The notes under the pieces: model-generated
The model's database searches: none
What the model was told of the DNA's origin: nothing
Seen by the model: the letters and a program-made list of their open reading frames with translations, nothing else
Assembly: GCA_013146195.2 (NCBI GenBank)
Contig: CM028383.1
Location: forward strand, 11,969,311 to 12,033,310
DNA: 64,000 bases
From: Codonopsis lanceolata
Lineage: Eukaryota; Streptophyta; Magnoliopsida; Asterales; Campanulaceae
Direction of reading: 5' to 3'
Translations under genes and position numbers: made by a program
Part shown: one piece after another, positions 1 through 11,508 of the stretch
Layout: every line of letters starts with the position of its first letter
Numbering within the stretch: the stretch's first letter is position 1

Positions 1-184
1 TGAGGAGAATCAGAACAATGAAATCACAACATATTTTGAATGAAATTCCCAAGCAACCACAAGAGGCACATACATGTGAAACAATGATCTAGAGTGCCCT
101 CTAAAGACAAAATGCAATCATGCCTAATTTTTTTTAACTAAGTGTAAAATCATATGGCACACAAAACACAAGAGATTTCCAAAG

Positions 185-395
185 ATTGAAAAATCTCTCA
201 AAATCAAGACTCTAGGCAAATATATCAGCAAGATGATTTTCAGTCCCAACATGTACAATGTAAACAATTTCCATATTCAACCAAGTCTCTAATAAAGTGG
301 TGTCTTATATCAATGTGTTTTGTTCAAGCATGATGGATTTTTGTGCTAAACAAATTGCATAGGTGTTATCAAAAAACAAGGTTAACACATCAATG
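185..395 (-). pseudogene. copia RNase H / 3' pol scrap
   Basis: Read on the minus strand, this stretch gives a broken copia RNase H tail. One frame starts with DNTYAICLAQ and, after a one-base shift, another continues with HIDIRHHFIRDLVEYGN. This is the usual copia signature of Asp-Asn followed by T-K-H-I-D-I-R-x-H-F-I-R. Stops follow at once and the protein ends in low-complexity sequence. It lies downstream, in element orientation, of the gag remnant at 527-1710. Protease, integrase and most of reverse transcriptase are missing, so this looks like an element with a large internal deletion. The family call is good; the exact limits are approximate. Confidence 0.65.
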
Positions 396-526
396 TGTAG
401 CCCATAATATTTCACTCAAAAATATTTTTATAAGCATGTTAATTTGTGAGAATCAACCTTACATCTTCTCCTTGTGTATATGCCATCATGAATATTTCCT
501 ATCACTTGAGAGATTGGATGGTTTTT

Positions 527-1710
527 CTATATGCGGCTGGGAATGTCATGGCTACGATCAGTCAAATTGGACCGAGTTTCAGGCTGTTCAGGATCTGTTT
601 CTGTATCTGGCAGGTTTTTGACCAATGTAGCTTTCAATGTAGCTTCTAATGTAGCTGCATCCGGAGCTACATTGGGAGCTACATCCTGAACTACATTCTC
701 TGATCTTCCAAGACTTGCAGATTCTGTAACTTCTGGCGCAGGTGCACTGATTGCAAGAGCAGGTTTTGAAGATTGTGCAGGAGATTCATGATCTCCAAAG
801 TCAGGAGATTCATCATAGGACCACTTAGCACCAGGACATATATCAAAGGGCTTACAGTACTTGGATCTTGCATTCTTGTAACTGCCTTTGGGAACCCACA
901 TCTTTTTAAAGGTTTTTGGTTGCTGTTTCTGTGAATGTACCTTCTAATGTAGCTTCGAATGTGACTTCCAATGTTGCTGCATTGGATGCAGCATCTGATT
1001 ACGAACCAAAAAGGCATGCCTTACTTCTTCCTCATATACAACCTTTTTAAGAAAACACAATGGCTGAATATGACTAGGCTTATGACAAAAATGACACACA
1101 AAATTTTTCTTTCTTGATTTTGGTTTTTCAAAGAAATTTGGATTTTGAAAATTTTGTGTGGGCTATTTAGGTTCAGAAGTACCTTCACCTTCTCTAACAA
1201 ACATTTTTGGTATAAAACCAATTCCAGTCTTACCAGACTTACCTAAATTCAACATCTCATCCATTTTTTGTTGACTTGAATTCCATTTAGCCATGGTTTC
1301 ATTGGCTTTGATGAGTTCTTCTTTTAGATCTTCAATCTCCACATCCTTTTTGGCCAGTAAACATTCCAGCCTTGTGATACACTCCTTCTGATCTTCATTT
1401 ACCTTTTTTAGCAAACCATTTGTTTTTCTAAGCAATGTAACTTGAAAAGCCCTTTTCTCCCAATCCTCGTACAGCTCTTTGTAACCTTCCAGCAGGTCTG
1501 ATTATGATTATCCACCGTCTTCTGTGACAGAGGAGTTAAAACATCAATGATCTTCCCAGCTTCTGTCCATTGTAGCTTCTGATGTAGCTACATTGGCCGA
1601 AAATCCTGCAAAATCTGATGGAGAGTTGTGTACAACAGTGAGAGTGATGAGATCACCTAGATCTTCATCATCACTATCACTCAAAGTAGCAGAAAAATTC
1701 AAACCCTTAT
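527..1710 (-). pseudogene. copia gag polyprotein remnant with zinc knuckle
   Basis: Several overlapping minus-strand frames together give the C-terminal half of a copia-type gag. From high to low coordinates I see an acidic Ser/Asp stretch (about 1690-1600, SDSDDEDLGDLITL), a Lys/Glu-rich coiled-coil-like part (1505-1200, containing ELYEDWEKRAFQVTLL), and a CX2CX4HX4C zinc knuckle at 1055-1096 (CHFCHKPSHIQPLC). Then comes MWVPKGSYKNARSKYC and a tail with short Val-Ala/Ala-Thr-Leu repeats. The frame changes at least three times, so no intact protein is made. In this family gag packages element RNA. No protease Asp-Ser-Gly motif follows. LTRs were not found in the window. Confidence 0.75.
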
Positions 1711-2140
1711 TTCTCAAAGTATTAAAGAGTTTACATCAACCGAATATTCAAACTATATATCTGACTAATAATTCTATTGGTAATCACTAATCAAAGATTA
1801 AGGATAGAAATATTCGGTGTAAAACAATGTTTTCCTACTAGTATTATGACCTTTGTACAAGTCATGTACTTGTTTTGTTGTTATCACTCATCTTTAATGG
1901 GAGATTCAATTTGGACCCTAGTGAATTTGTTTTTGTGTTCATTCCTTAGATAAACATCATTGTTAAGAACTTGGACAATTCATTCAAAAGCAGGAAGACC
2001 GAGGAATGATAATCATTGTTATCAGTGATTTTCCATTTGATTCAGAAGCAGGGGCTGGCCGTGGGGATGTCTGGAGGTGTGATGGAAATGGGCACCTAAT
2101 TTTGGGGGCTCTAAATTTTTTGGTAATACCTTATATTTAA
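1711..2140. other. Unassigned AT-rich spacer
   Basis: I see no coding frame, RNA gene or repeat here that I can support. It separates the copia remnant from the Stowaway MITE. Confidence 0.4.
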
Positions 2141-2142
2141 TA

Positions 2143-2400
2143 CTCCCTCCGTTCCTAAATAATCATTCTGGTTGATCCGGCGCACAGTTTAAGAAAAAGT
2201 AATTGACTTGATTATTTATATTGGTTTAATGTGTAGTTTCCTTTAATGTCCATGTATATGTGACACATAATTAAAGTAGAGTGAAAAAGTAAGGGTAAAG
2301 TGGTAAAAGTTATGTTCTAAAAAGATAAGTTTCAAAGTGAACAATTATTTTGGGACGAACGAAAAAGGAAAGGAGGACGATAATTTAGGGACGGAGGAAG
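2143..2400. mobile_element. Stowaway-like MITE, copy 1
   Basis: The 258-bp element starts CTCCCTCCGTTCC and ends with the inverse GGACGGAGGAAG, flanked by TA on both sides. These are the terminal inverted repeat and target duplication typical of Stowaway (Tc1/mariner-derived) MITEs. A second copy with the same length and very similar interior lies at 19332-19589. It has no coding capacity; movement would need a transposase supplied elsewhere. Confidence 0.88.
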
Positions 2401-2616
2401 TATATAATATAATGTCAAAAAGATTTAATTGATTCCTTTTATAAGGTGATTAAGACAATACTATGAATGACAGAGTTTTCTGGTTTGAATGTAGGAAGTG
2501 TAACTTTTTATTAGGAACCGAAGATATATAATTTGTAACGAACTTCTAAGATTTTGACTTCAATTCTATTATATATATATATATATTCTACTCTTTTTTC
2601 TTCCTAATACATTAAA

Positions 2617-3738
2617 AAGTGATAATCGAGCCGATACCTTTTGAACAAATTATAACCACTTCAGTCCAACATAATATTATTTAATCAGTAAAGTATATTT
2701 TGAGGGGCAAAACGACGAAAATATCCTTAATGAACAACAAACGTGTGCATATAGCCCACGCCCAAAATTGGGCAACGTAAAGCTAAAGTTGTGCGTCACA
2801 ATGGACAATTGATGTCCCACCAAAATTGGGGATCACAATGAAAAAGCCATGCGTCGCAATGGATTGAAGTCCCACCAAAATTGGGTATCGCAATGAAAAA
2901 GACGGGTGTCGCAATTGACAATTGAAGTCCCACTAAAATTGGGCATCGCAATGCACATGAAGTTTGAAAACGAAGTTTAATGGTGTTAGTTGTCAGTTTT
3001 GAAATTGATGCACTAGTAGAAATCAAAAGGTTGAAGACTCTTCCGTCAGCATGGCATAACTTTTGATCCCAGATAAATCACGGGATCTACCACATATGAA
3101 ATCGGAAATCTCGACGACATCTACCAGAATCACCGAAGATACCCCGTGATGTCTTCTTTTAAGGCCAAAAAACGTTGTTTAAGCACTATTTTAGGCTTCA
3201 GAAGTTTTTGCGAGGCCCAATTTTTCGAAAGCATTGCGATTCCCAAATTTGAGCTAAGATTTTTGCATTGCAATGACCAAAATTTGACATACTTTAACTG
3301 TGCATTGTGCTGCCCAATTTTTACATTGCGATACCCAAATTTGGGCAGAGATTTTTTGCATTGCGATACCCAAAAATTTGACAAACTTCAATTGTGCATT
3401 ACGATACCCAATTTTTGCATTGCCATACCAAAATTTGATATACTTTAAATGTGTATTGCGATGCCCAATTTTTACATTGTGATGCCCAAATTTGGGCAGG
3501 GGCTTGACAAACTTCAATTGTGTTTTGCGATGCCCAAAAATTCGACAACCTTCAATTATGCATTGTGATGGCCAAATTTGGGTAGGAGCTTTGTCCACCG
3601 TGCGCCTTTTTTTTTCATTAAGGGTATCTTCGTCATTTTTCTCTCAAAAGTGTATTTTTGCATTTTAAAACAAATATAGGGGACGTAGGCGGTTATAATT
3701 TCACAAAACGGGACCGACCCGCAATTAACTCGACTTTA
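2617..3738. mobile_element. Fold-back element with long imperfect inverted arms
   Basis: The left arm (about 2617-2960) and right arm (about 3220-3738) are inverted copies. The outer parts match (AAATTATAACC, TTTTGAG, and GACGAAAATATCCTTAATGA against GACGAAGATACCCTTAATGA). The inner parts are runs of short units built around TTGCGATGCCCAA, inverted between arms. In the left arm the unit starts GTCCCACCAAAATTGGG at about 2814, 2869 and 2928. Such long arms with subterminal repeats resemble Mutator-like or fold-back MITEs. I could not fix a target duplication, so the superfamily is uncertain. The open frames inside are only repeat translation. Confidence 0.6.
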
Positions 3739-3750
3739 AATGATTTAATT

Positions 3751-4370
3751 CACTACTAGAAAATTGTTTTTACATGATGGTCGAAAGCAATCGCCAAAAC
3801 TAAAAAACCATCGCCTTAGACTATATGCGATGGTCAAAACAATTACTGGTTTCATCGCATAAAGCCTTGTCGCCGAAACTTTAAGCGATGGTAAAAGCTG
3901 TTGCATTATCTCATAGATTTTTGGTGATGGCATAAACAATTACCTAACATGAAAAATAATATTTATTTTTTTAATTTATAAAAATACAAAGTCATCGCAT
4001 AATATATGAAAAGACGATTATTAAACCATCACCTTAGTACTAAATAAGTGATTGTTAAAGCAATCGTCTTCACAATAGACGATGGCTTATTCAATCACTT
4101 TAGAGGACGTTAGGCGATTGGTATTTCCATCATGCTATCTTCGAATACGCGATTGTTTTAACCATCTCTCTAGTGAGCCATAAGTGATTGTTTTGGCTAT
4201 CACATTATTTAGGAATACGCGATTGCTTAACCATCGTTTTATCTGAGGTTACACGATTGCATTGATCATCGCTTTATCTTCTTATGTGCGATTGCTTTTA
4301 TAATCGCTTTATTGTGGCATACGTGATTGTTTTTCCCATTGCTTTATCTCCGAATATGTGATTGCACTAC
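3751..4370 (+). mobile_element. CACTA (En/Spm) terminus with subterminal repeats
   Basis: CACTACTAGAAAATTG at 3751 is the conserved CACTA terminal inverted repeat. It is followed by about 600 bp of short subterminal repeats, GCGATTG and CGATGG with their inverses, usually split by TTTT or AAAA. In this superfamily such arrays bind the element's own DNA-binding protein. No matching inverted right end was found, so the element is truncated or interrupted by the next CACTA end at 4371. Confidence 0.75.
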
Positions 4371-4451
4371 TAGAAAACTGCTTATTAGTGACGGAAAATT
4401 TTCGTCGCTAATTCATTTTTCCGTCGCTAATTAACATTTAGCGACGGAATA
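4371..4451 (+). mobile_element. Duplicated CACTA terminus (81 bp)
   Basis: CACTACTAGAAAACTGC at 4371 is followed by CCGTCGCTAATT subterminal repeats, and the whole 81 bp is then repeated from 4452. It looks like a tandem duplication of the very end of a CACTA element, or one terminus inserted just outside another. Confidence 0.7.
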
Positions 4452-5077
4452 TCACTACTAGAAAACTGCTAATTAGTGACGGAAAATTTCCGTCGCTAAT
4501 TAACATTTAGCGACAGAATATCTCCGTCGCTGGTCCGTCGTTAATCAGTGGTAGCTAATTTGAAACGGCCCGAATACCGTCGCTGATTAGCTACGGAATA
4601 TAAGAATTCCGTCGCTAATTAGCTACGGAATATTCCGTTTCTGATTTCCGTTTCTAATAGTTTCCGTCGCTAATTTGAAACGGAGTGTTCGTCGCTAATA
4701 GTTTAGACCAAATTTAAAAAAATTAATTTTAGCGACGAAAATTTCCGTCGCTAAAATTATTAAAAAATATTTTTACAATAATAATGCTTAATTTTAGAAA
4801 CGGTCTTTTCCGTCGCTAATTTTTATTAAAAAATATTTTTTATGATATTAGTGTTTAATTTTAGAAACGGAAATTATGTCGCTAATATGTAAAAAAAAAA
4901 AAACTAAATGAAATAAAATAATTTTTTACCTGATAAAAACATATTATATATGTAAATAAAATTCACTTTGCATAAAAAGACACCACAATTAACTCAAACA
5001 ACAATTAACAACTGTCATTTCCCGAAATACATAAACATTAATAAAACAAAAGTTTTAAAACATTAACAAACAAAGTC
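4452..5077 (+). mobile_element. CACTA terminus with CCGTCGCTAATT repeats
   Basis: From CACTACTAGAAAACTGC, about 430 bp carries repeated TTCCGTCGCTAATT and its inverse TTAGCGACGG. This is the subterminal region of a CACTA element of a different subfamily from 3751. After about 4900 the sequence becomes AT-rich and runs into the minus-strand transposase-like exons at 5078-5716, which probably belong to this element. No opposite end was recognised. Confidence 0.75.
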
Positions 5078-5530
5078 TTAAAATGTCACATGTCTATCAC
5101 AAAACAAATATCTAGTTGCATTCTTGGGGGACGCGGAACAGGATATTGAGGGGGGCGGTTGGTGCCGCATCTGCATCTCCAATACGTTCATCTCGCCATT
5201 CTTTGCGCCCGCCATGTCTTGTTGCTGCTTCGCCAAGACTTCTTCTGTCCTAGCCAGCTGAGCACGTAGCGCCAGCACCTCTTCACTGTCATCTCTGGAA
5301 CGAACATGTGACCGTGTAGTTGACGGTGAAGCCCTGGATTTTGCTACGGAGATGGAAGCTCCCCCATATTCCCCCAACCCATACACTCTTTGTCCCCTCT
5401 TCTTTCGTCCATCACCGGCAACAGCAAGCCACGCAATAGGGTCCCATTCAACTGGTCTCACTAGGGTTCCACTAAACCCGCCTCAACTTAGGCCTCCTTC
5501 ACCCCAGATAAGCAGATTATATAACAAAAT
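5078..5530 (-). pseudogene. Plant CACTA (Ptta/En/Spm) transposase-like, C-terminal exon
   Basis: The minus-strand frame of about 127 codons reads VRPVEWDPIAWLAVAGDGRKK, then GQRVYGLGEYGG, a Ser-rich linker, and a heptad-like stretch LRAQLARTEEVLAKQQQDM. This order (conserved Trp block, RVYGLG, then a coiled coil) is what I know from the plant Ptta/En/Spm transposase family. The exon start cannot be fixed, because several AG acceptors lie between about 5465 and 5520. It lies just inside the CACTA terminus at 4452 and is read toward it. In the family this protein binds the element ends. Whether this copy is functional is unknown. Confidence 0.6.
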
Positions 5531-5604
5531 AAACAAGTAAAATATTAAAACACAATGCATAATTAACATATTAAATGACAGTCACTAAACATTTTTATAC
5601 TTAC

Positions 5605-5716
5605 AAATGTGGATTCTGCCTTTTCATCAATCCAGTCATGTTCATCACCGGAGGTAGAAGTGGTGTGTGTACTCACAAACACGTCCACGGAGTGACTTGG
5701 GACCGTATGCCTCAAC
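5605..5716 (-). pseudogene. CACTA transposase-like, upstream exon
   Basis: On the minus strand an open 112-bp block is bounded by an acceptor-like TTGTAG and a donor-like GTAAGT. It reads VFVSTHT, then GDEHDWIDEKAESTF, which matches the block just before the coiled-coil exon in plant Ptta/En/Spm proteins. It supports a spliced transposase gene running minus through 5078. Further upstream exons were not recognised; the DNA beyond is tandem repeats. Confidence 0.55.
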
Positions 5717-5913
5717 CTACAATCATTATTACTACATTAATGAAATAATAAAGCATCTAAAAACTATAACAAACAAGATATATAAAGCAAATTTTTACAC
5801 TAACCCTCAATTTATATATATTCATACTAACACCCCCTATAATTTGAATTAATTTACACTACCACATTCATCCAACATTTTCAACATCTTAATCAAGATA
5901 AACAACAACAAAT

Positions 5914-6690
5914 GTTACACTAACATTCCCTATAATGCACATCAATTTACACTAACACCCCCAATAATTTTTTAAAATATATATATAATATAAACCAAGT
6001 ATATTAATTAAAGTCATGGATTTCATAGCATCAACATGACTACCCAACTATACATGTTCAAGCAATAAGTTACGCAAAGCTAATACAAATGTAACTAAAT
6101 GTTACACTAACACCCCCATAGTTTACATCTATTTATACTAACACCTCCTACCCTAACTATTTTAACAACATAAACAAGATATATCAACCAAGTATACTAA
6201 ATAAAGTCATGGATTTCATAGCATCAACATGACTACCCAACTATACATGTTCAAGCAATAAGTTACGCAAAGCTAATACAAATGTAACTAAATGTTACAC
6301 TAACACCCCCATAGTTTACATCTATTTATACTAACACCTCCTATCCTAACTATTTTAACATCATAAACAAGATATATCAACCAAGTATACTAAATAAAGT
6401 CATGGATTTCATAGCATCAACATGACTACCCAACTATACATGTTCAAGCAATAAGTTACGCAAAGCTAATACAAATGTAACTAAATGTTACACTAACACC
6501 CCTCATAGTTTACATCTATTTACACTAACACCTCCCACCCCAACTATTTTAACAACATAAACAAGATATATCAACCAAGTATACTAATTAAAGTCATGGA
6601 TTTCATAGCATCAACATGACTACCCAACTATACATGTTCAAACAATAAGTTACGCAAAGCTAATACAAATGTTACACTAACACCCCCCAT
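5914..6690. repeat. Tandem array, ~193-bp unit, four copies
   Basis: The anchor GTTACACTAACACC recurs at 5914, 6101, 6294, 6487 and 6671, giving spacings of 187, 193, 193 and 184 bp. Units share long near-identical stretches such as AAAGTCATGGATTTCATAGC. The last unit lacks about 10 bp. The high similarity of the middle units points to recent amplification. It lies upstream of the minus-strand CACTA exons, probably in an intron or the element interior. Confidence 0.9.
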
Positions 6691-6693
6691 AGT

Positions 6694-7240
6694 TGTGGTT
6701 ATGGTTTAGGTTTAGTGTTATGGTTATGGTTTAGGTTTAAGGATTAAGGTTAAGTTAGTGTTTAGTGTTTAGTGTTTAGGTTTAACGTTAGTGTTATGGT
6801 TTAGATTTAAGGATAGTGTTATGGTTTAGGTTTAGGTTTATGGTTTATGGTTTAAGGTTTAAGATTTAAGGTAGTGTTTAGTGTGTAGGTTTAGAGTTGT
6901 GATTATGGTTTAGGTTTAGTGTTATGGTTATGGTTTAGGTTTAGGGATTAAGGTTAAGTTAGTGTTTAGTGTTTAGGTTTAGAGTTGTGGTTTAGGTTTA
7001 AGGTTAGTGTTATGGTTTACTTATCAAAAAGAAAAGGTTAGTGTTATGGCTTAGGTTTAGTGTTATGGTTTAGGTTTAAGGTTAGTGGTATGGTTTAGGT
7101 TTAGGCTTAGGTTTAGGTTTAGGTTTAAGGGTTTAAGGGTTTAGGTTTAAGGTTTAGGTTAAGTTTGTGTTTAGTGTTTAGATTTAGAGTTGTGGTTTAG
7201 GTTTAAGGTTAGTGTTATGGTTTAGATTTAGGTTTAAATA
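6694..7240 (+). repeat. Degenerate telomere-like repeats (TTTAGGG-related)
   Basis: About 550 bp consists almost only of GGTTTAG, GTTTAAGG, GTTAGTG and TTATGG units, clearly related to the plant telomere unit TTTAGGG. A short break, TTACTTATCAAAAAGAAAA, lies near 7017. The units are too diverged for an active telomere. It is an interstitial telomere-like block that follows the 193-bp array directly. Confidence 0.8.
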
Positions 7241-10180
7241 TCTATTGTTCCATGCTGACCTTGTGAATCAATCAAGTGACCAGAAAATGTTCGAGAACCG
7301 ACGGATGACCACGGGATGATTTAAGTTATTGAGTGGTTGGAGATATTAGAACTTCTGTGTTTCAGAAAGGAATAGTAAAAATTTAATGTCGCTGGAAACA
7401 GTTGTCAAGAGTAATGTTCAATACTAAACATTATTATGCATTAAGAGTAACGATGGAACTTTTGAGTTTTGACAATAATTAATCAGTTTTAAATCAGTCG
7501 AAGCAAGTAAAAACATAACATTAAAATAAAGATACAATGTGAGTGAGTTCATGGATCAATTGCAGAGAAAAAAATCGAGGAGAGATTTAAGGAATTCCAG
7601 GAAACATGATGAAAATTGAAAATCAGGCAAAAAAATGAGAGATTCAGAATTATCGAGTCTAACGAACACAAACCGAACTGAGCACTGCATCCAAAGCAAG
7701 CACAATCGCCTGGATTCTTAAGTTAACAGATTTAACTAGTGGATTGAGTTTGCATCAGAAGATACTTTCGAACAGAGACTTTGTTGCATTCAAGTGAAGA
7801 AATTCAAAGCAAACAGTAATTCAAACTGGAAATAGCAGTCAATTTTGAATGGAAAATATAAAAACTAGACTTGGCAAATTAATGGAGTAAGTTGGATGCA
7901 TTAAACTATTAAATATTGTCGTATTGTTTTAAAGTTTGGAATGATATCTTATAAATTTCTATTTTTTGGTAATATTTACTGTTAGTTTACTTCAAGTTTT
8001 AATGTTTGTTAATTAGATAATATTAAAAATCAAAAAAATAAATAAAGTCTTCACTTGAATGATCTTAAGTCTTAACGTTAATCGACTCACTTTCGAATAA
8101 TCGGATCCGAATCGCCAAGGCGTAGCTACCCAATTAAATAAATACAATTGTGATACGTGTGGGAAGCCAAGTGAAGTCTTAAGTCTTTACGTTGGATCTA
8201 GTGAAGTCTAACCGGTGAATCCGCCTATCCTTTTTATTAATTTTATTTTTGTTTTTGGGGCAGCCTTGTTCATCTAAGGCGTAGACTGTTGTAAGGGCCG
8301 CTGTGAAGCCTCCTCAAGTTTCAATAAAGGCAACACGCTTGGAGTAGTTGTGCGTGTTGTGAGTAATAGTCGCATAAGGGTTTTCGTGGCAGCTTGTGTT
8401 ACATCAAGCCGTGGGCGATTTCATCTTTTCTTAGGGATACTGCCAAGGTAAGGTTGGGCGGTTTAGAGTATTAAAATCAAAGGTGCTGGAACAGTTTATA
8501 GTTGTTTTAATTACTCAAATCAAGCTAGGGTTTTGGGTTGTAATTTCTAAAGAAGATTGGTAGTATTCGGTAGGTTTGTAGAGGTTTTGGGACTGTTTTG
8601 GTTAATGTTTTAATCGGCCAAGGGCTGTTCAAAAAGCTGGAACAGATTTGTTAAGTTCAAGCATTTTGACACCAGACGATTGTTTGTAATTCGGTCAAAG
8701 CTCTTAGTAAATTTCAACTACTTGTCTTCTCTCATGCCGTTTTTGTATGCCACCAACCAAGACAATTACGCTTTGTTTTTATCGATACAACTTAGAGCCA
8801 CCCAATTAACATGTGATTAATTTGAATTAATGGACAATAATTGATTTTGATTTATTAATCTTCAAATGCCCAAAAGAGCTACTCTCAAATCTCAATACAT
8901 ACAAGCATACATACATCACACTCTGCAATGCCATTGAGTTAAACAAATACTAAACAAACCTCCATTACAAAATCTCCATGGCAAAAAATATATGTATCCA
9001 CAGGATTAGCAAAGCTCTAAAATAACTTGATGCTCCCAAAATTCTCATTCAACCCAATAAAACACAAAATATTACCAAAGACAACATCTAAAGTTCAAAT
9101 ATTTCAATTATTTTAAAATAGGAAATTGGAAGTATAATGTAGGTACACAAATTCAAAGGCTTGATGTACTAGAATCGACAGAGAAATAGTTAAACCCGAC
9201 GATTGAAGAACAGAGTTGGAGGCTTGCTAGACGTGGGAAGACAACCTGAGATGGGATTTTTAGCCTGAACAGTACTGCAAGGCTGGATCCGAAACCCTGC
9301 TCAATCTAACACAAATTAAATCAATGGGAGAGTGAGACTAAGAGGGAAACAACCAACATTCAACAACAACAAAATAAGTGGATTTCAATTTGCTTACCAC
9401 TGGACTGGTCCGACCGAGCCGAGGCCAAGAGGCGACAACCTGCTTCGCGCAGAGCAGGCGTGGAGTAGGATTGAGGCGGTGTTGAGCGGAGGGTGGCGAC
9501 GAGGAGGTAGCAAAGGAGTGGAGAGGGGATTGAGGTCAAGCATGGGATGGCGAGAGAGGAGCAAATGAGGGATAGATCTTGTGGTTAGATAATTAATAAG
9601 TTGTATTTATAGTAGGTTTTTTTTTTTTTATAAATATTAATATCAAAGTATTATTTTTAGTGGTTAGTTATGAAAAAATCAATTAATAAATTTTTTGTTA
9701 TTTATAATATTTCAAAAGTTTAATTAAATAATATTAATTAATAAAGAAACTAGTATTTATATTTAATTTAAATTAATATATTACCAAATCCAATTTTTAT
9801 GTGGATACATAAAATAAATTACATTATTCAATGTATGAATATTGACGATAAAAAATTAAATAAGCCTGCATTTTTGCCGCATCTACGTGCCCATGGATTT
9901 ACCGAGCTCGATAAAATGCCATTTTTTCTTGCCCAAATTTATCAAATTTATTGAAAAACATTTTATATATTTAATACAAAATTATAAGTCATTAATAATA
10001 TTTAGTATTTTTTTTAATTTAACTTGGCCGGGTTGCCTCGAAAAGCCGGCCGACTCGACTGTTCGATGTTAATAGACCGATGAGCATTTTACCAAAATAT
10101 TGTAGCTTTAATTAAATATTCTCAAACTATAGTATTTCAATTCCCAAATTATGGCACTTTCAAAAATACTAATGATATAA
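7241..10180. other. Unassigned region
   Basis: I found no convincing coding region. About 8230-8460 is less AT-rich and ends in a donor-like AAGGTAAG, so it could be a non-coding exon or transposon fragment, but no protein match is visible. A 78-codon frame at 9332-9568 is GC-rich with no recognisable domain. About 9600-10150 is very AT-rich. Nothing else can be supported. Confidence 0.4.
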
Positions 10181-10456
10181 GGGTACCAAGGTGGACCGAA
10201 CTGATCGACGAAAGTGGTCATATGTGGGATCTAAGAAAATGTTGAGTCAAGTGGTGGTCGGGGAGCGTGATAGACAAATGCAATGTGGTGTCGGGTACGT
10301 AAAAACCCAGATCAAGTGGGTGGTCAAAGAAAGAACTTTCTAGATCCACCGGTTGGGGAGGAACTAAGTCTGCGAAAGATATTGATCACTGAGTCAAGTA
10401 CTTCCTGGAGGAAGAAAGTTGTTAATGACAACAACCTTTTGGTGGACTCTGGCGAG

Positions 10457-10556
10457 NNNNNNNNNNNNNNNNNNNNNNNNNNNNNNNNNNNNNNNNNNNN
10501 NNNNNNNNNNNNNNNNNNNNNNNNNNNNNNNNNNNNNNNNNNNNNNNNNNNNNNNN
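10457..10556. other. Assembly gap (100 N)
   Basis: Exactly 100 unknown bases, the usual placeholder for a gap of unknown size. The frame before it is not recognisably gag or protease, and reverse transcriptase begins almost directly after it. The missing gag, protease and 5' LTR of the Tat element may have been here. Confidence 0.95.
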
Positions 10557-10594
10557 CTTTTCGGCCAATTCAGCAGTGACCCAGGATTTATTAT

Positions 10595-11508
10595 GTGGAG
10601 AAAGATCAATTGATCATAGAGGAGGTCGAGAAGTTACTTAATGCTGATATAATCGAGGAGATACATTACCCAACTTGGTTCGCTAATGTGGTTATGGTCA
10701 AGAAATCCAATGGCAAGTGGCGGATGTGCGTGGATTTCACGGATTTGAATAAGACTTGCCCAAAGGACTGTTATCCTTTGCCTCGAATTGATAAGCTGGT
10801 GGATGCCATAGCAGGATTTGAGCTCCTCAGCTTTATTGATGCCTATTCTGGGTATCACCAAGTCAAAATGGATGAGAAGGATAAGGCTCGGCGGACTTCG
10901 AAAGAGCGGCGAGGGTATCAGATTGTTACAAGATGATGCCATTCGGTTTGAAGAATGCAGGAGCCACCAATCAGAGAATGGTGAATAAGATATTCAGCTC
11001 GCAGATCAGGAGGAATGTTGAAGCTTACATCGATGACATGGTGGTCAAGACTAAAGGGCACGAGCATACAGTGGACTTGGGCGAAACCTTTGCCAATCTC
11101 AGGAAAAATAATATGAAGCTGAACCCGAGCAAGTGTGTGTTCGGGGTGAAGGCGGGCAAGTTCCTGCGATTTATGGTAACTGAGAGGGGCATTGAGGCTA
11201 ATCCTAAAAAAATCAAGGCGTTAGTCAATATGAAGCTTCCTCGATGCATTAAAGATATTCAGAGGCTCAACGGTAGGGTGATAGCCCTTGGTCGCTTTAT
11301 TTCCAGGTCGGCGGAGAGGTGCCTGCCATTCTTCAAAGTTCTCCGTGGAAACAAGGGGTTTGAATGGACACCCGAATGTCAGAAGGCCTTCGAGCAGTTA
11401 GTGGAATACCTGGGGAGTCCTCCATTGCTAAGTAGCCCGGTTTTAGGGGAAAAGCTGTTTGTGTATTTAGTGGCTGCCGAGCAGATGGTAGCAGACTGTA
11501 TTGATTAG
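10595..11508 (+). pseudogene. Tat element reverse transcriptase and start of RNase H
   Basis: The first frame (10595-10936) has the RT fingers: WFANVVMVKKSNGKWRMCVD, then DLNKTCPKDCYPLPRID and SFIDAYSGYHQVKM. After a frameshift near 10890-10920, a second frame (10933-11508) has MMPFGLKNAGATNQRMVN and the catalytic box YIDDMVV near 11026, then SKCVFGV. It runs into the thumb and the start of RNase H (FEWTPECQKAFEQL). The enzyme copies element RNA into DNA in the cytoplasmic particle. The break before MPFGLKNAGAT and another at about 11490 abolish a continuous protein. Confidence 0.9.

Noticed and set aside
6694..7240. True telomere end
   Set aside because: Units are strongly degenerate and other DNA lies on both sides.
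9332..9568. 78-codon GC-rich frame
   Set aside because: No domain, no clear promoter, and composition effects explain openness. Kept only as a remark.
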